A stretch of DNA of 64,000 nt from positions 52,759,268 to 52,823,267 of the forward strand of contig CM043944.1 of the NCBI GenBank assembly GCA_014529385.2, in the 5' to 3' direction. Origin of the DNA: Adiantum capillus-veneris. Taxonomy: Eukaryota; Streptophyta; Polypodiopsida; Polypodiales; Pteridaceae. Positions 34,465 to 46,558 of this stretch are shown here, in pieces. A model generated the notes under the pieces. The model was not told where the DNA came from, did no database searches, and saw nothing but the letters and a program-made list of their open reading frames with translations. The translations under genes were made by a program, and so were the position numbers. The first letter of the stretch is position 1, and every line of letters starts with the position of its first letter.

Positions 34465-35620
34465 GTTTGTAGGTGAGGTTGAAGTGGTGAAGGTAGAGGA
34501 GATCCCCAATCTTGAGACAGAAGAAGAAGTGGAAACAGAGGATGGTAGTTCTATGGATGCCCATACAACATAGGAAGCTGATTCGTCCTACTAAAGGTAT
34601 GAGGAATTTGATCTCTTGCATGTGGATAAATATGTGAAAGATGTATTTGAGGAGAAGGAAGAAGTTCAAACCGATGTGCTAGGTAAAAGCCAATAAGAGG
34701 AGCCCGAGCCTATAGGAGAAGACATGCAGGTGAAAATGCTATGGGGTGCCATGTTGATGGTTTTTCTTGTAAAATTTAACTACAAAATGTGCCAGAGTGA
34801 TGCAGTAGCTATGGAGTTCTGCCATAAAAGATAGAGCAGTCTCAACTATAGAGGAGGAGCACGTGCTTGAAGAGCATGCATATGAAGTCAACAAGGCAGA
34901 CGTTTTGATTGACCTTGATGGGCCGATTGATGAGGAAGGTCTTGATGATGTTGGGATTGAGTGCATTATAGATGTGGAAGTAAGTGTGGAACAAGAGATG
35001 GAAGAGTGTCTAGTGCAACAGATATTCTCAATGGTGCATGAAGAAGAATCTCAAGCGGGAGCTTTGTCCAAGATTTTAAAGGAGGTACGCTCAAGGGTCA
35101 TCATTCAGTACCCCCCTATATAATGTGCGTTTGCGGGATATTAAAAAAAACCCCTCTTTTAACATGTCTGAGTGAATAAAATGACCCCTTATTTTAGGAC
35201 TTATTTTCAAGATTGAATATAAAAACCCCTTATTTTAATGTATCTCTATTAAATTGCCTAAATTTTTTGCATTTCAAAACCCCTCCTTTTGAACTCACGT
35301 TATACATTAACATGATTACATGGTGCACCCCCTGAGGAGGTACGTGAGTCGTGGTTGAAAGGTATGCTTGTGATTGCAGTGGTGCAATGTATTATTTGTC
35401 AGGTATGGGGTTCTCTTGATGAGATCTCCACTTTACATGATTGGGAGGGAGGGTCAGATAAAGTTTTGGTAGAGTCAAATATGCATGTTAAACAAGATGG
35501 TATGTATAGTGGTGATCTTTTTGAAGCACGACAAACACAATGTGATTCTTGGAGGAGTGTAAAACTGCTATGTGCTTGTTGTGTGCATAGATGGTGAGGC
35601 GGTCCGGGGTGACAAGAGAG
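34465..35620 (+). pseudogene. gag: Relic gag of the gag-only family, interrupted by a small transposon
   Basis: The plus strand reads VEVVKVEEIPNLETE, YEEFDLLHV and MLWGAMLMVFLVKF, matching VEAVKAEEILELETE, YDEFNLLHV and LVCSAMLMAMMMKV of the 10645-12530 protein. It continues with VLIDLDGPIDEEGLDDVGIE against VLIDLEGPIDKEELDDAGIE, and after the insertion SWLKGMLVIAVVQC against WWLKGMVIKVAVQY. The N-terminal gag core is missing. Stops and frameshifts break it. A 246-bp transposon sits at 35090-35335. Confidence 0.75.
35090..35335. mobile_element. Small TIR transposon (MITE), Mutator-like duplication
   Basis: A 9-10 base direct repeat (AGGAGGTACG, 35080-35089 and 35335-35344) flanks a 246-base AT-rich insert that splits the gag relic. 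The ends are short imperfect inverted repeats, CTCAAGGG and its partner CCCCTGAG. Inside, an AAAACCCCTTATTTTA-like motif occurs four times about 40-55 bases apart. A 9-bp duplication is typical of Mutator-like elements. Removing the insert and one repeat restores the gag reading frame (KILKEV-RESWLKG). Confidence 0.8.
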
Positions 35621-38555
35621 GCGACCTCTAAACACCCCTCAAGGCTCCCGTGCTGCTCAATTGGGGCTGGGGCAACCACAAGCACAACAAAACAACCAGT
35701 CCACAGCCAAACCCAAACAAGATAGGGGCACCACCTAGTTATGGTATGCGAACTAGGACGCAAGAGAGATTTTGGCACAACCAAGAAGATGCACCACACA
35801 ACACACACAAGCAACCTCACACCAAGACACGCACAAAATGGACCAGAGAGAGCTAGAGCAAAGGGAAGAGAGAGAGGAATGGATCTTGCGTAATACCTTA
35901 TTTGTGACTTGCAAATGGATATGGTTCGTTATGATGCTATCGTAGAACTTGTACAAAACTCACTCAATGCTTAGTGATTGCTAAACATTGCCAAAACACA
36001 CACACACTGTCTTAGGGTGTGGGAGACCTCTCACCACAATACCCTCTTACAATGGACACAAAACTGGCAATGAAAAACACACTAAAACACTTTCTAAAAT
36101 CAAGATCAACCGATAAAAACTCAAATACACAAGTCACCTTGAATTCACCAAACCGTATTGCACAAATGGAAGGACGAAGATTTGAACGTCGAATCACGCC
36201 TTTGATGCACCAAACCTCAATTTATTGATGATGAAGGAGCATATACAATAGTGGTTTTGAGATTTGAGGAACTCACGCTCTCTCACTTGCAATGTGTAGC
36301 TTGAAGGCTTCTCTCACACCAAGAGTGAATCTCACAAGTGGTTGCTACACCTAAGTCTCTCCTCACGCATAGAGTGTTGGGGTGCTATGTGAGATGTTGG
36401 AGGTTGTTTTACAAGAAGGAGAGGGGCCTATTTATATGTTGGAGACCCCTCATTAAGATTATTGGAAATCCTAATTTACAAGCTAACAAATCAGGATTAT
36501 GATTTTTTTGAATATCAAAACATTGTGGGCCTTCTTTGTCTGCTTGAGTCATGGGTGTGGGCTCAAAAGAGAGCATTATTGATGGTAGATAAGGTGAAAG
36601 TAAGTAAGGAGAGAGAGAGAGAGAGAGAGAGTTACTTTGTACATGTCTTGAGGTGAGGTGTCTTTTATGGTTAGGTCAATGCTATTTTGTGTTAGTATGT
36701 TAGTGGTTAGTGTTAGTAATCACTAGAAAGTTAATGATATATTTACAATGGGTAGAATGGGGTGGATTTGATGAAGGAAGAGGGGTGAATTAAAAGAGAA
36801 TCATTGAGATGGTGAAGCTTTGAAGAAGCTTGAACTCACCCTTGTGTAGATTGTGGAAAAAATGACCGTTGGTCTTCTTCTTCTTCTTCGCTTCTTTACG
36901 CCGCCGCCACGGTTGACCACCACGATGAAAAGAGGATTTGTTGATGAAAAATCCTCAATTTGCAGAAGTTATCATGGTTAAGATGCTGAATTTTAGATAT
37001 TTTTAGGAGAGGTAAATGAAATTGTCACATAGAAGCAATAGAGAGAGACATGGAGAGGGTGTATGTATGTAGAGGTTCATAAAAGAACTATAGGGATGAG
37101 AGAGAAGGGTAATGGTGAAGAGGGTGGGAGAATCCATGGAAATTGCAGGTTTGAGTGAGGGAAGGAGAGGGAGGGATGTGTAAGAGTGAGTAGGTGTGTG
37201 GAAGGGTGAGAGAAGACTAAGGGCTACTTGTGAGAAAAGTGGGCAGACTGGGGTCCACTCAAAAAATCATAACTCACCGTTGGTAGCTCCAAAAACCATG
37301 AAAAAATTTGAGGTGATTATTCAGAGAGTAGGCTACATTCTCTCTTTTGACCACTGCTCAATTCGGAGTGGAGATAGGTGCCAAAATTCTCACCAAAAAG
37401 CCTGCTTTTTATGCCTGCAAAAGTCTTTTAGTGGCCCCCTCCTTTGTTGAATTTGTACAATGCATCCAAGAGTGAGCCCCTCCTTTGTCATATTATAATA
37501 CAAAGCATCCAAGTTGCCCTTGACCCATGCATGGAGGAGGATTATTGGTGAATAAAGAAATATATACATGGTGGGACTAGTGTGTGGACTATTCATGGAC
37601 TTTAGCTCAATGAGCACATGGTGTTAGAATAATGAGTAAAAATAATAATAAAAATATGGAGCAGTTATGGATATGGAAAGATAATGGAATCATATGATAT
37701 GGTCCCTCCTTGAATTATTTTGGGTGAAAGAGGAAAAGGTATGCAAGTAAATAATATAATAAAAGTAACCAATGAGTAGAAATCAATTTTTTGTTTTCAC
37801 GAGGGTGAGGGTAAAAATGTGGGAGTGATTTGTATAAAGGAAAAATATGAGGTTAGAGTATGTACATATTGGCAAAAAATATAATTATGGTGTAAGAGAA
37901 TGAAAGAAGGTGTACATAGGTTTAATAAAACACACCCTAAGTAGAAATATTTAAATAAAATACCAAAATAATTATAAAAAATCCCTATATTTAGGCCATA
38001 TATACAATGAAATATTTACACACAAAGAGGCCATAATATACTTTTATTTTTTTTATTTTTTTTATTTTTTTGGCTCAACTAGCCCAGTGACTAGTTAGCT
38101 GAGGGTTTTTAAGAAGATATGGGAAAAGCCCCTAACTCACACACGCCTATGTACAGTGTAATGGTAGGGATAGCCATAGTGTTTGGGTGAATTTGGTAGG
38201 GTGGAGTAACTTACTATGGCAATTATGGAGAGACGAAAAACGGCTATCAATGGATACATGCTTGGGTAAAGCACTATTGTTGCTAATGGATGGGAGAGAG
38301 CACATCCAGGTGTTTGATCCAAGAGGCCATGCTGTATAGGGGGTTGGGCAACCCACTTGAGTCTTACCATACATCGAGCAACATTTTTCAAGTAAACCAG
38401 AATCCTAGCAAATATTTCTATGACATGGGCTCATGTTGTCCTATATGTAGTAGTTTGAGTTGGGAAACTTCTCTACTTAGCATTACTAGAGCCCCATCCT
38501 CAACATCAAGGATGAAGTAGAGGGGAATGTGCCACCTAGTATGAAGTAGAGGGGA
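35621..38555. other. About 2.9 kb with no gene recognised
   Basis: It contains a minus-strand TATA-like box (AACATATAAATAGG) at about 36428-36441 and a (GA)n run at 36606-36631. Short open frames have no recognisable domain. Part of it may be old LTR sequence in minus orientation. Confidence 0.4.
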
Positions 38556-38559
38556 GTGT

Positions 38560-39480
38560 GCCACCTACTAGGGACCATGTCATTGAACATGCCACAAAAT
38601 ACTCAAGTGCCAATAATAATATCTCTCTAAGTTTAATACTTCATATGCATATGCAATAGACATGCAAGATCTATACATCTCACTAAAAGAATATGTTGGG
38701 CATATCCTCCTACAAGAGGACTCCAAGAGACTTTTTTGAGCAAGAAACTCACTTAAAACCTGGTTAAAACAACCCCAAGCTTCCTTGCCATAGCCATGTT
38801 GGGCATAAATTGCAATCAATGCATTTCAAGAGGCAACATTTCGCATAGAAAGATCATCAAGAACCAAGGAACATGTTGCATATGTCCTGTTTGTCATCTC
38901 TTGCAATTAATGTGTTGTTTGCAAGATATGGTGTAGGCCTATCAAGAGCTTTTTGTGCTTAATGAAGACATCGTATCTGGCATATAGATCAAACAAAACC
39001 ACAAGAACAACAACTTTCTCCTTAAAACCCTGAGAATCAATTTCAAGTGATGACATTTCAAGGAAGAAGCCCATGAAGAACCTCTTTGGCTTTCATAAGG
39101 CTATCACATTTGAACCCTAAACTCAACAATGTGTTCCCTAAACAGGCATCTTTTTAAAGTAGCCCACACTTGTAAAGCTTAATCTGGTCAAAAAAGAAAA
39201 AAATCTTTCTTTCGACTCCTCACAAAGTTCAAGGTATGCTTGTTAGCCTAGAGCATGTTACCTCTTAATAATTATATCGCTTCATCATCACATCACTGAT
39301 TTCTATCCTCTTTTGAATTGATTTGTTGATAAGAAAGAGGCTTTAAAATATCTTCCGGAGGTAGACAGATTTGAAAAATCTTCATATGAAGTTCCTCACG
39401 CAAAACATTTTTGAAGCGAACCGGAACAGACCAGCCATAGGTACTCTTGGCATTTTGTGTAAGATCGAGATGTATAGCCA
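38560..39480 (-). pseudogene. PPR-protein-like relic
   Basis: The minus strand contains MRNVASWNALIAIYAQHGYG followed by KEAWGCFNQVL, a good match to the pattern of plant PLS-type pentatricopeptide repeats (R-x-V-x-SWNA-(M/L)IA-x-YA-x-HG...EAL-x-x-F). Upstream, VVLVVLFDLYARYDVF resembles the L-(V/I)-x-MYAKCG repeat segment. PPR proteins bind organellar RNA. Stops and frameshifts are frequent and no full array of repeats is present. It could be a processed or degenerate copy; confidence is moderate. Confidence 0.5.
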
Positions 39481-39660
39481 AATATGGAGAGTAATAATGT
39501 GTTCAAAGAACATTACCCATAACGTCAAATCACGGTGAGCACACAACTAAGTAAAGTGAAGCCCATCCAAGAGCATCAATAATTGAGTGCATATCCCAGT
39601 AACATCCACAAGAAGTTTTGGACAAATTCTCACAATAATTCCCACATTGTGACTTAACTC

Positions 39661-39815
39661 AACATCATGAGCATCTGTGAGGGAGGCACCGCATGCCTAG
39701 CTCGGTACAATTGGGGGCAGGGGACCGCCGGCCCGGTGGGGGGGCCGGTGGTCCCCTGCCCCCAATCATACCTAGCTAGGTATCGGGTGCCTCTCGAGCA
39801 CAAGCTCATGATGTT
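39661..39815. repeat. 155-bp fold-back palindrome
   Basis: The outer 12 bases are perfectly complementary (AACATCATGAGC and GCTCATGATGTT). Inside, arms of about 52 bases starting GAGGCACC pair with few mismatches, including a 17-base perfect block (ATTGGGGGCAGGGGACC). The loop is only a few G/T bases in a very GC-rich centre. No separate flanking duplication was found. It may be a fold-back MITE. Confidence 0.8.
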
Positions 39816-40059
39816 ATTCATCGTATGAAAAACACTGGAAAAGACTCCGTTTTCCTACATGAGAAAATTTCTAAATCTTCTTGTGATCAAAATGCGCACA
39901 CAAAGCCCAAAAGAAAAGAGAGACTTTAGGCTCCTTACTAAAGTTTCTCATCTTCCCCTCATTTTCTCATCTTCTCGATCTCCCATCAACTCCCAGCATT
40001 TGACGGTCCTCAACTCCAACAGCCTACTGATTGTCCGCGTGCATGCAGATGGTGTTCCT

Positions 40060-40175
40060 GCTCTTTAGTGATGTTTTTGTCAGCAGTGCACCATGCAACG
40101 GTGTTGCTAGATCTAGGGCTGCTCTTTAGTGATATTTTTGTCAACAATGCGCCATGCAAGGGTGTTGCTAGACAA
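40060..40175 (+). repeat. 61-bp direct duplication
   Basis: Two copies of a unit starting GCTCTTTAGTGAT and containing CCATGCAA(C/G)GGTGTTGC begin at 40060 and 40121, with a few differences. Confidence 0.75.
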
Positions 40176-40919
40176 ATAAAGCTCCTTGATTGTCCGCGCA
40201 CACGCGGACGATCATGCTGCTTTACTTGACGCGATGGTTTCACCACACAAAACTTCCTTAGCAACTTTGTTCTTGAGAGAAAAAAAAATACTTTTATTCT
40301 ATTAATTTATGAAATTACTCCACTCTTTGCCAATGTGCCATAGTGATGCCAAGGCTTTTCAATGCCTTTAAATTGAACCTAGTAGGGGATTGTCTTCACT
40401 CAATATGAGCTACTCCAACCACTCGACCTTCATTGGACGTTGTGAAGGTTGTCGTCCTTGCCTTGTAGAAAAAAAGAAACATTGCTCTCACCTCGTCCAC
40501 TTGGCTTGATCTATCAAGGAGCACATGGACATGCTCTGAGTTCTCTATGCTATGCTACTGCCAAAACTTGCACATCATGCCATACAAGATAGAGTTTCAT
40601 CTCACTCTTCTTGTTGTGGCGTTATTAGCCTATCCACCCTCCCTGCCTTGAGCATCAATAATCACACACCCGTTGCCTTCCTTTACAGAATCACAAGGCA
40701 TCGCGAGAGATTCCTCATAAAAATAACGATTTGCAAAATTGTGTGCACATGCTAGATTGTACAAAAATTATAATATATCAAGAGTATTTATGACTAAAAT
40801 GCTCAATTTTTGTCCATGAAAATCAATTTCTGATAAATCAGAGATTTTTCAATATCATACAAAATCAATTATAGAATTTGCAAAATATGAAAAAAGGGGA
40901 AGGTAGGAGCCTCCAATTC

Positions 40920-41100
40920 ATCCGCACATACGTAGATAATCAACGAGCTCCTAGTCCCCTTGTTTCATATTCTGGGAGGAGCCCCTTGATCATCTACATG
41001 CACACGGATGATCGAGGAGCTCTTGCTCCCTTTTTTTTCATATCTTAGTAGGAGCCCTTCGATCATCCACGCGCATGCAGATGATTGAGGAGCCCCCCTT
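40920..41100. repeat. 72-bp tandem repeat containing dyad motifs
   Basis: Units starting GAGCTCC/GAGCTCTTG/GAGCCCCCC begin at 40945, 41017 and 41090. Each includes a near-palindrome of the form GATCATC...GATGATC around a GC-rich centre. Related motifs occur near 40029 and 40190. Confidence 0.7.
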
Positions 41101-41559
41101 TCCCCACTTTTGTCCATAATTTGGAATATTTTGATGATAAATACATTATATTTGACTCAATTGATGATAACTACACCAAATCTTAATGATATTTATTTTT
41201 ACTTTGACTATTAGATAATGGTAAAAAAAGTGGGAGATAGACCCCTCAATAGAATAATATATTACACCTCTCAAAAGTTTCATGATGACCAATCAAAATT
41301 TTCTTAATCTTGGAGTCATTTCTTATCTTTTGGAAGTTATAGTCATTCCTTATCCTTGATGGATCTTCTAGTCCTCTTCACTAGTGCTCCAAGAGTCCCG
41401 CATACTACAAATAAGTGGTGAATCAAAAAGTTTGATTTTGGTAAGGAGGAAGGATGATCTCCTTGAGAGAATGATCTTTTAAAGATTTATATTCTTGCAC
41501 ATAGAAATATGAATGCTTCACAAGATCTCAATATTCTATAGAGGTCAAGGATAAAAGGA

Positions 41560-42290
41560 TTTATTCTGAGGCCATTTTATTGGCCATCTTTCCAATGTTG
41601 AAAATTCCCCAAACCCCATTGATTTTAGAGAGACAACAAATATCCCCAGCAAATTCAAGCCACTTGGAGCAATTAGAATCTCCTCCCCAACGAAACCTTA
41701 TGGCCAAAGATAATGACTTTTTGATTTGGTACTTGGTTGGTTCCCAATAGGAAACCAAAACAAAAGAGAAATGACAAAAAGGTAACTATTGATCACAAAA
41801 CTTTGGAAGAAAGTGGGTTGGTATTCTCTCTAGCAAAAATATTTTCTTCTTAATTTCTCAATGACCCACTCTCATCTTTTTGCAAAGGTAACCTTGAAGC
41901 CAAGGGGATCCCTAAAATCGTGCATCATGTACTACCATTGGGAGTAGCAAGTCCTGTAGTGGTTGATTATTGATTCACTTGACCATTCAAAATTACAAGA
42001 ATTCCCATAAGTGTTCAATAGAAAAATTACAATTTTTTATCAATGAGTTGGTATCATCAGCAAATTGTTGAAGGCATAAATTCTTATATGATCTAGGAAT
42101 CTATATAGTGCATTCAAAGAAATTGCATAGAGTAAAGGACCAAAAGACAACCTTGTCTGATATGATGTACATGAGCATACATTCCCACAAGCAAATACAT
42201 GCATGCATGTTACATGGATTGTTTGGCGATTGAAGAAATGCACAATCTAATGTAAACTTTTTGCATGTCACACTAATAGTGTAAGATATC
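41560..42290 (-). pseudogene. L1-type LINE reverse transcriptase relic, minus strand
   Basis: In order on the minus strand are an IRQGC RT motif (near 42150), LLYAISLNALYRFLD, the catalytic FADDT motif (42050-42064), NCNFSIEHLW and then FRWGGDSNCSKW and KINGVWGIFNIGKM (41600-41700), which correspond to the FLWGG...W and GGLGI-x-N(I/L) segments after the L1 RT domain. Stops and frameshifts interrupt it. A LINE copies its RNA at a nicked target site; this one is inactive. Confidence 0.7.
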
Positions 42291-42299
42291 ATTAGTGTA

Positions 42300-44500
42300 A
42301 TACGAGCATTAAAAAGCTCAAAAATAATGTTTCAATTGTGAGAGCGGATTTTTTGAGATGGGACTCAACTCAAGGCTCCTACCAGACAACCACTCCGTGA
42401 GACCCTACACACGCATATTTCTTAGGGCACCACCCTCTTTTATGAAGAAAGAAGGAAACCATATACAACACACACACACACACACACACTCACACCTTCC
42501 TTATGTGCTTCAACACAAAATGCCCTTCAACCATTCAACACACACTCCTTAAGCAATCCCTTTGAACGCTGCCCAAACTCACATGCAAAGATTGACCTTC
42601 ACCATATTAGTGCTCATATACTTCTAAGAAAAGCAATCACAAAACCTCAAAACTCAAAACACCACAATGCACAAATACTTGACAACTCCTTTCCTTTCCC
42701 AAAAGAAGAGACTACTTACACACATAAGGCGGCATGCATAGAGAGCTCTTCTCCATCTATGCAGCCCCAAGACTTACTTACACACAACATAAGGAGAGAA
42801 TCCAAGCAAATAGACACCATGGTGCACAAAAAATTTCTCAACAAACAAGCAACCCAATGAGCACAAAATATGAGAAGCTGCCAAGATAGGCTTACCAATT
42901 TTACATGCGTTTAGAGCAAAAGTGTGACGACGACACCCCAATTGCAACAATTTGTTGATCAAACCATGAGATAGATCATTGAACTTGATACCCTTGCTCT
43001 CATATAGAATCTACAATCCTTATTTAGGGATGAGTATGATAAGAGAAATGTTTGCAAGAGAATGGTAGCAATAGCATATTGATGCTCTCTCTATGGTGCC
43101 GCTTATGATAGCGAGCTTAGGAAATGGATAGGGAGACAAGAGGAGAGAGACATTAGGGCTTCCCTAACCTTAGAGGAGCTTATTTGCATCAATGGAGTAG
43201 GTGTGTGTGTTTTTGTGCTTGCCAAAGGGCCTTTTTATAGTTGTACAAGACCTTGGGTTAGGTTAAACTTGACTAGGGTAGGTAATTAACCATAGTTAGG
43301 TTCCCTTTTGACCATTCCTTCAATTATGCAAATAAGGGACTTATTTTTTTATTAAAAATATCCTTTTAGGTCGTGGAGGCTCCATAAGGGTTGATAATGT
43401 ATGTGGGCCCCACCATGATGTCCCTCCAGTGGCTCCTGCAGAGTGTCCCCATCCTGTTTGTTGTGTCTCTAGAAGCATCTTCCACATGCAAGTGGTTTTC
43501 AACTCTCCATTGGTATTTTAGAATGTTGGAGAAGTCAAGAAAACTTTTCACCTTTGTGGTTTACCTGATTGTAACTTTGACCTGCAGTAACAGTGTCCGC
43601 AGCACCTTGTTTTCACCATAACTTTCAGCCTGTAACTCAAAATTGGGTGCTGTAAAAGGCAAAGTTGACCTTCTCAAAGTGTTTAAGATAATTTTGGAGT
43701 GTTCCTCAAGTATACCCACGAGCTAAGGCGTTCAAGATGCATCCAAAACACCTTTTGAACCAAGTCTCCTTGTAGGGGCCCCTTTAGCATGCATCCAAGG
43801 TGTAGCATGCTTTTTCAAAAGAGAATCCACCTTAAACAAATGAGGTAGGCTCCAATAAAGTTTGATTTATTGGGGATATACATTATATTTAAGATTTGTT
43901 GACCAACACAAGTAAATGATCCAAGACTTGGGTCACATAGTGGTGGGGAAGGGAAGGCCTACAAGGTTAACCCTACCCTTGAGAGAAGATGGGTAAGATA
44001 AGTGCCCATAAATTATTTATTTACAAATTATGGGATGTAGATAGCTATTTAAATTAGTAAAGGTAATTAGTTAAAAAAATGTGCAGTAAAAAAACTAGGA
44101 GAGTAGAATTAAGTTTACTATTTACATTTAACATGAAGAGAGAAATATGATGTAAATGAATAAAGATCTGAGAAGGGTAAGGTGTTTGTATGGAAAAAGG
44201 CTATTACGGAAAGAGAGAATGAACACTAGGTTAAAACTTTGATAAAAAATATATACATTTAAGTAGAAATGTAGTGCAAATGCAAGGTTACCATTTAACG
44301 CTACTCATATTAGCCCTCCCCCTTCATCTAGGATCATTCATGCTCCTAGATGAAACAAAAGAGTTTTTTCTTTCTTCTTCTTTTTTTTCCTTTTTTTCTT
44401 TTCTTTCTTTTTTTTTCTTCTTTTTTTTCTTTTTTTTCTTTTTTTCTAAAAAAAGGAGGAGTGATATACACTCTTTTACTCCATTAGACCTGCTTTTCAT
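42300..44500. other. About 2.2 kb without a recognised gene
   Basis: It includes an (AC)n run at about 42469-42489, a minus-strand TATA-like box (CTATAAAAAGG, 43230-43240) that hints at an old LTR, and a T/C-rich tract at 44366-44450. No second LTR copy was found. Minus-strand GATGAAGGGGGAGGGC (about 44318-44333) could be the polypurine tract of the Tat-like element. Confidence 0.4.
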
Positions 44501-44504
44501 TACC

Positions 44505-45565
44505 TCAATCCCATAAATCGGAGATGGGAGGGTTTCCTTGGGTGTGTTGAGATTCCAAGGCTGGTTCTTCTTTGCACATCAAAGCTTTAAAAATAGGAGG
44601 AGCATTTGCCAAGCCGAAGGGAGCCATGCCAATTTGGAGCTTAGACGATGTAGGTAGATGACTTCCTATCAACGGATTGATACGTTGAAAGTAGGGCTTT
44701 AATCTCCATCCATTGACTCTGATCTTGTGGAGTTTTCCTGATAAATCTGCTAATCTGTAACTACCATTCCCAAACTTTGTTTTTATCATGAAAGGTCCCT
44801 CCCATCTTTGCAAAAACTTTTTGTCAAGTCGAGTATCAAGTCGGTTATCATAGCGAAGAACCAACATACCTTCCTTGGATCATTTCCCCTTGAGCTTCTT
44901 GTTGATTTTGTCTCTTTGGCTTGTGGCTTGGGCAATGTAAAAGTCGATGGACTCTTCTCTATCAAGCTCAAGTCGTTGAAGATCTAAAATTCTTTCCTGC
45001 AAAGCTTCTTTTGGCCTCTTTGCTCCCCGTGAGAGAATATGTAGGCTTGCAATCTCCACCTCAATAGGAAGGAGTGCCTCCTGTCCATATACCAAATGAA
45101 AAGGAGTGAATTGAGTGGATACCTTGAAAGATGTTCTGTATGCCCATAGAGCTGCGGTCAAATGACGATCCCAGTCGTTTGGTCGATCTGCAACCTGCTT
45201 AGAAATGATCTTACATATCATTCCATTCACCTTTTCAACCAAACCATTGCACTGAGGGTAGTAAGGTGTAGAATGCAAATGTTTGACTTTTAACTTTGCC
45301 AAAAGATTATCTAGGAGCTCTTCTCTAAACCATGGACCACGATCTGACAAAATCTCTAATGGTGTGCCGAATCTACTGCATATGTGATCAAAGATAAATT
45401 TTGATACCTCCTCGGCTGTAATTCGTGTTGTACTTGCTGCCTCCGCCCATCGTGTCATGTAATCTACTCCCACAATGATGAAGACCTTCCCGGTAGATGT
45501 GCGAGGTAAGGGGCCTATTGCATCCACACCCCACTTCTCAAAAGGACCATACGAAATTATTGGAA
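44505..45565 (-). pseudogene. Integrase catalytic core and C-terminal domain
   Basis: The core keeps all three acidic residues: D in GVDAIGPLP, D in EILSDRGPWF and E in NGLVEKVNG, the last two separated by the usual 35 residues. The C-terminal part has WEGPFMIKTKFGNGSYRL, the GPY/F-type module, after an in-frame TGA near 44878. Integrase inserts the cDNA into chromosomes. The N-terminal part lies at 46371-46556 beyond the solo LTR. Codons resume exactly across the insertion (RRLTYEPRVPIISYGPFEKW), so the core was open when the LTR element landed. Confidence 0.85.
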
Positions 45566-45570
45566 CTCGA

Positions 45571-46234
45571 TGTTAAGTATGGAGCCTGATTTACCCTTGT
45601 AATTTTCTGTGGTAAAAGCGCACATTTGTAAGGCCCCCATTATGAGGAGAAGCCATCGTGCGTGAAGGAAAATCACTCACCGGAAACCAAAATTTTCACG
45701 GACAAGAATCAGGGGCAACTTTAAAGGCCTCGGGGGCGGAGGCCCCCGAGACTTTTTTTCGCCGGAATATTCCTTTTCGCCGGAATATTATGGCCGGACG
45801 GCGGTCGGAAAGTGGTCGGAAACAAACCGGTCGGTTGGCCGGTGGCCGGTAGTCAATGGCCAATGGCCGGTGGTCGGAAGTCAATGGCCGGTGGCCAAAT
45901 TCAAAAGCGGACTTGTCTTCTCAAGGGCGGCCACACATGGGTGGATTGGAGGGTCCGATTTGGACTTATTCCCACAAGGGCGGCTACACATGGCTGTCTC
46001 TCATAAGAGAGGGCAGCCCTTTTGGCCTATAAAAGGAGGTCATTTCTACACACATTTCATAGTGTGAAGTTGATGCAACAAGGTGAGTGTGAGGTGGTGA
46101 GAGTGAAGCAAGGCGGGAGCTCCATTAAGGGTATAATCCCTTTGTAAACTACTTCTTGTTTTGAAGTACCAAAGCCATTGAGTGGCTGCTTTCCCGTGGA
46201 CGTAGCCCACATTGGGTGAACCACGTATATCGTG

Positions 46235-46280
<46 letters not shown>

Positions 46281-46365
46281 ACTATAATCTCGTGTATATA
46301 AATTTGTCTCTCTCCATTAAGTAATCTACTCAATTATCTATTTAGCTACGTCTTATTTCCTAACA
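45571..46365 (+). mobile_element. Solo LTR, 795 bp, with CTCGA target duplication
   Basis: It begins TGTTAAG and ends TAACA, and is flanked by CTCGA at 45566-45570 and 46366-46370. TATAAAAG at about 46028 and (CT)n at 46239-46278 fit an LTR in plus orientation. It contains TTTTCGCCGGAATATT twice in tandem (45766-45792) and a GGCCGGTGG minisatellite (45838-45895). A lone LTR with a duplication is the product of recombination between the two LTRs of an inserted element. Confidence 0.9.
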
Positions 46366-46370
46366 CTCGA

Positions 46371-46558
46371 GGTTCGTAAGTGAGTCGTCGATTTCCAGCA
46401 ATCTGACAACCTTTGCATGACTTACACCAATGCTGGACATCACGGTGTAGACTTGGCCAAACAAACCCTGCTTGTAAAATCTTTCTGTTTGTAATATCAT
46501 GAGAAAAATGACCCCCACAGACATCATCATGGCATGAAAAGAGGATTCTCTCTATTTA
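46371..46558 (-). pseudogene. Integrase N-terminal zinc-binding domain
   Basis: The translation CHDDVCGGHFSHDITNRKIL, then FVWPSLHRDV and CKSCKGCQ, gives the H-x-x-x-x-GGH and C-x2-C pattern of the HHCC domain of gypsy integrases. A TAA at 46556-46558 separates it from the RNase H frame. Confidence 0.8.

Noticed and set aside
44274-44516. An open frame with long Phe/Ser runs
   Set aside because: It is a translated T/C-rich tract.
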